Shown here: positions 62,399 through 64,000 of the stretch, piece by piece
Numbering within the stretch: position 1 is the first letter of the stretch
Layout: every line of letters begins with the position of its first letter
NCBI GenBank assembly: GCA_949825025.1
Contig: OX463778.1
Location: 16,578,171 to 16,642,170 of the forward strand
DNA from: Siphlonurus alternatus
Lineage: Eukaryota > Arthropoda > Insecta > Ephemeroptera > Siphlonuridae
Reading direction: 5' to 3'
Length of the DNA: 64,000 bases
The notes under the pieces: model-generated
The model's input: the letters and a program-made list of their open reading frames with translations, nothing else
Database searches by the model: none
Told to the model about the DNA's origin: nothing
Made by a program: the position numbers and the translations under genes

Positions 62399-63394
62399 GT
62401 AAGTTTGTTTACCATTATCGTAGAAAACATGATTATTTACCTGCCCCTATGACACTGTAGTAGGATCGTCTGTATCTCAAGAATGAATGATTAGGTATAA
62501 ATTCAAGGTCTTATAAGAATGACTTACACTTTATTTGTTACTGCGGTCATGCATGGAATTACATTTATTGTTAAAAGTCTCAATTACAGCCTTCCAGTAA
62601 TAATAGAAGCTAGTTATTCTAATTTTTGCAAAAGGCGACAAAATAATGTAATTTGACAGCTGACGGTACATGACGTACATAGTACATATGTATTTTACCT
62701 GACGTTTAAATGCCACCCTCTCAAGTATGATACATATGCATACGTCTTAACTTACCAACCGTGGTCTTTTTCTCGTACCAATTCTGCTGTTGTCAATAAT
62801 CTTCTGTCGTACGTATCATACTCATTATCTACTTCGCACAAAATACAGTATTAATTATTACTCTCCCTTATCATGCAGAGAACATAATATTGATATTGAA
62901 AATGTGTTATCAACACTTTTCGTAATCTGTCTTGTAACATTGAAACTTCTCTTACTTTTATCTATTTCGTATTCTGAAGAATCTGATATTGAAGTACGTA
63001 GCTAAAACTCCCATGGAGTCCATTTCATTTCTCTGAATTTTTTTTTCTGTAAGTGTTGAATTTTGAGATTCAGTATCATATACGTATATGCATAATGCAA
63101 GAATTAAGTGTAAAGTTTTAACTTGTTGCAGTCTGTGCAGATTCTCATGTCACATAACATTACAGTGAAATAATATTTTACCTGCTTATTGTCATGGTAA
63201 GTGGAAGTGCGAGATAAACTGTACAGTACGGTAGTTTTAGATTGATCAGTTAAGTTAAAGTTGTTTTTTTTTAAAGCTTTTTATACAGCTTGGTAGCTGT
63301 TTGCATACATGTATACATACTGCACAACTGCGGCATTAAATTTTTGTTATTTATAATTTATTGGGTTTGTATGTTTCATAGAAAGAGTGACACA
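62399..63394. other. Downstream of putative exon, no gene seen
   Basis: AT-rich sequence with a few short open frames that have no recognisable features. Confidence 0.4.
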
Positions 63395-63755
63395 TTATTA
63401 TTGTCCCTCGTCCGCAGAATATCTATCTGCTATATTATAAGTGAGTACTATTAAAAACTGGAAATAGATAACATAAAGCTCATTGTTGAGCTCACCTGAA
63501 ATAGCGTAACGTCCCTCGTCCGGAATAATGAGCTATCTGCCTTCCAAAATTCAAATGCAATAATGAGCTGTCTGCATTTCATTTTACATTAAAATTGCAC
63601 TCACCTGGTAAAGCAGACAGCTCATTATTGCATTTGAATTTTGGTAGGCAAATAGCTCATTATTCCGGATGAGGTACAGTACGATATATCTCATTATTGC
63701 ACACCAGATCATGTAGGCAAATAACTCATCATTCTAGACGAGAAACAATATATTT
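63395..63755. mobile_element. Cluster of CGTCCCTCGTCCGG MITEs (copy 3 plus fragments)
   Basis: The intact copy is 63510-63675: arms start CGTCCCTCGTCCGGAATAAT and mirror around 63590, with the four AATAATGAGCT units. To its left, 63400-63500 has GTCCCTCGTCCG, AATATCTATCTGC and AAAGCTCATTGTTGAGCTCA, a degenerate copy. To its right, 63690-63750 repeats CTCATTATTGCA and AACTCATCATTCTAGACGAG. At least two insertions, or one insertion plus rearranged ends, are present. Confidence 0.8.
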
Positions 63756-64000
63756 TATTACTGTATAGTAGTGTGACCGTGGTGTCTTTTTAAACTCTTA
63801 ATTGTATCATTAAATTCCTATTTTATGGAAACTACACACAAATCTAACATTCCAATTCGAACCCAGAAAGCTCATCAGTATCATCAGCGTATCAAAGTAA
63901 AACGCTGATGTTAATTAATGTGAAGTTGACTGCAATTTAGCCTTTATCGCTGGTAAATAAAGAAAAGTTGAATACAGTTTTCTGCATTGGGCAGACATGC

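Overview
This is AT-rich eukaryotic DNA from an animal. Its genes are split into short exons with GT..AG introns, coding exons are clearly more GC-rich than their surroundings, and the introns are full of transposons. The conserved genes (LRRC28, BARD1, IMPACT, EDC3) and the compact BARD1 fit an invertebrate, early-branching metazoan such as a sponge or cnidarian. That placement is inference; the species cannot be fixed from this sequence. Every spliced model below was joined by hand and closes in frame across all exons.

Layout. 1-17254 (+): the 3' part of a proline/glutamine-rich nuclear-looking protein, 8 visible exons, not identified. 18096-20360: a 2.3-kb foldback repeat between two convergent genes. 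20544-24646 (-): LRRC28. 27181-40930 (+): BARD1 (RING, ankyrin, tandem BRCT), lacking its first coding exon(s); one 9.5-kb intron holds a stack of nested transposons. 42563-46571 (-): IMPACT (RWD + UPF0029). 47592-54254 (+): EDC3 (LSm, FDF, YjeF_N). 54255-64000: mostly AT-rich intergenic DNA with SINEs, long TA microsatellites and two plausible first coding exons (58214, 62318).

Gene order: LRRC28/BARD1 and IMPACT/EDC3 are head-to-head pairs; gene 1/LRRC28 and BARD1/IMPACT are tail-to-tail. The products are unrelated (DNA repair and ubiquitin ligase, translation control, mRNA decapping), so nothing here reads as a functional cluster.

The distinctive content is mobile DNA. I count about fifteen foldback or terminal-inverted-repeat elements without a transposase, mostly inside introns, several with readable target-site duplications. 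They include a 1.58-kb element in an EDC3 intron carrying arrays of the palindrome ACAATTGT near both ends and a cluster of GGGTCGACCC palindromes in its middle; a recurrent small element (CGTCCCTCGTCCGG ends) seen at least four times; 5S-rRNA-headed and tRNA-headed SINEs sharing an internal module; two LINE copies; and a decayed mariner. The ACAATTGT element and the SINE module exchange are the best candidates for something undescribed.
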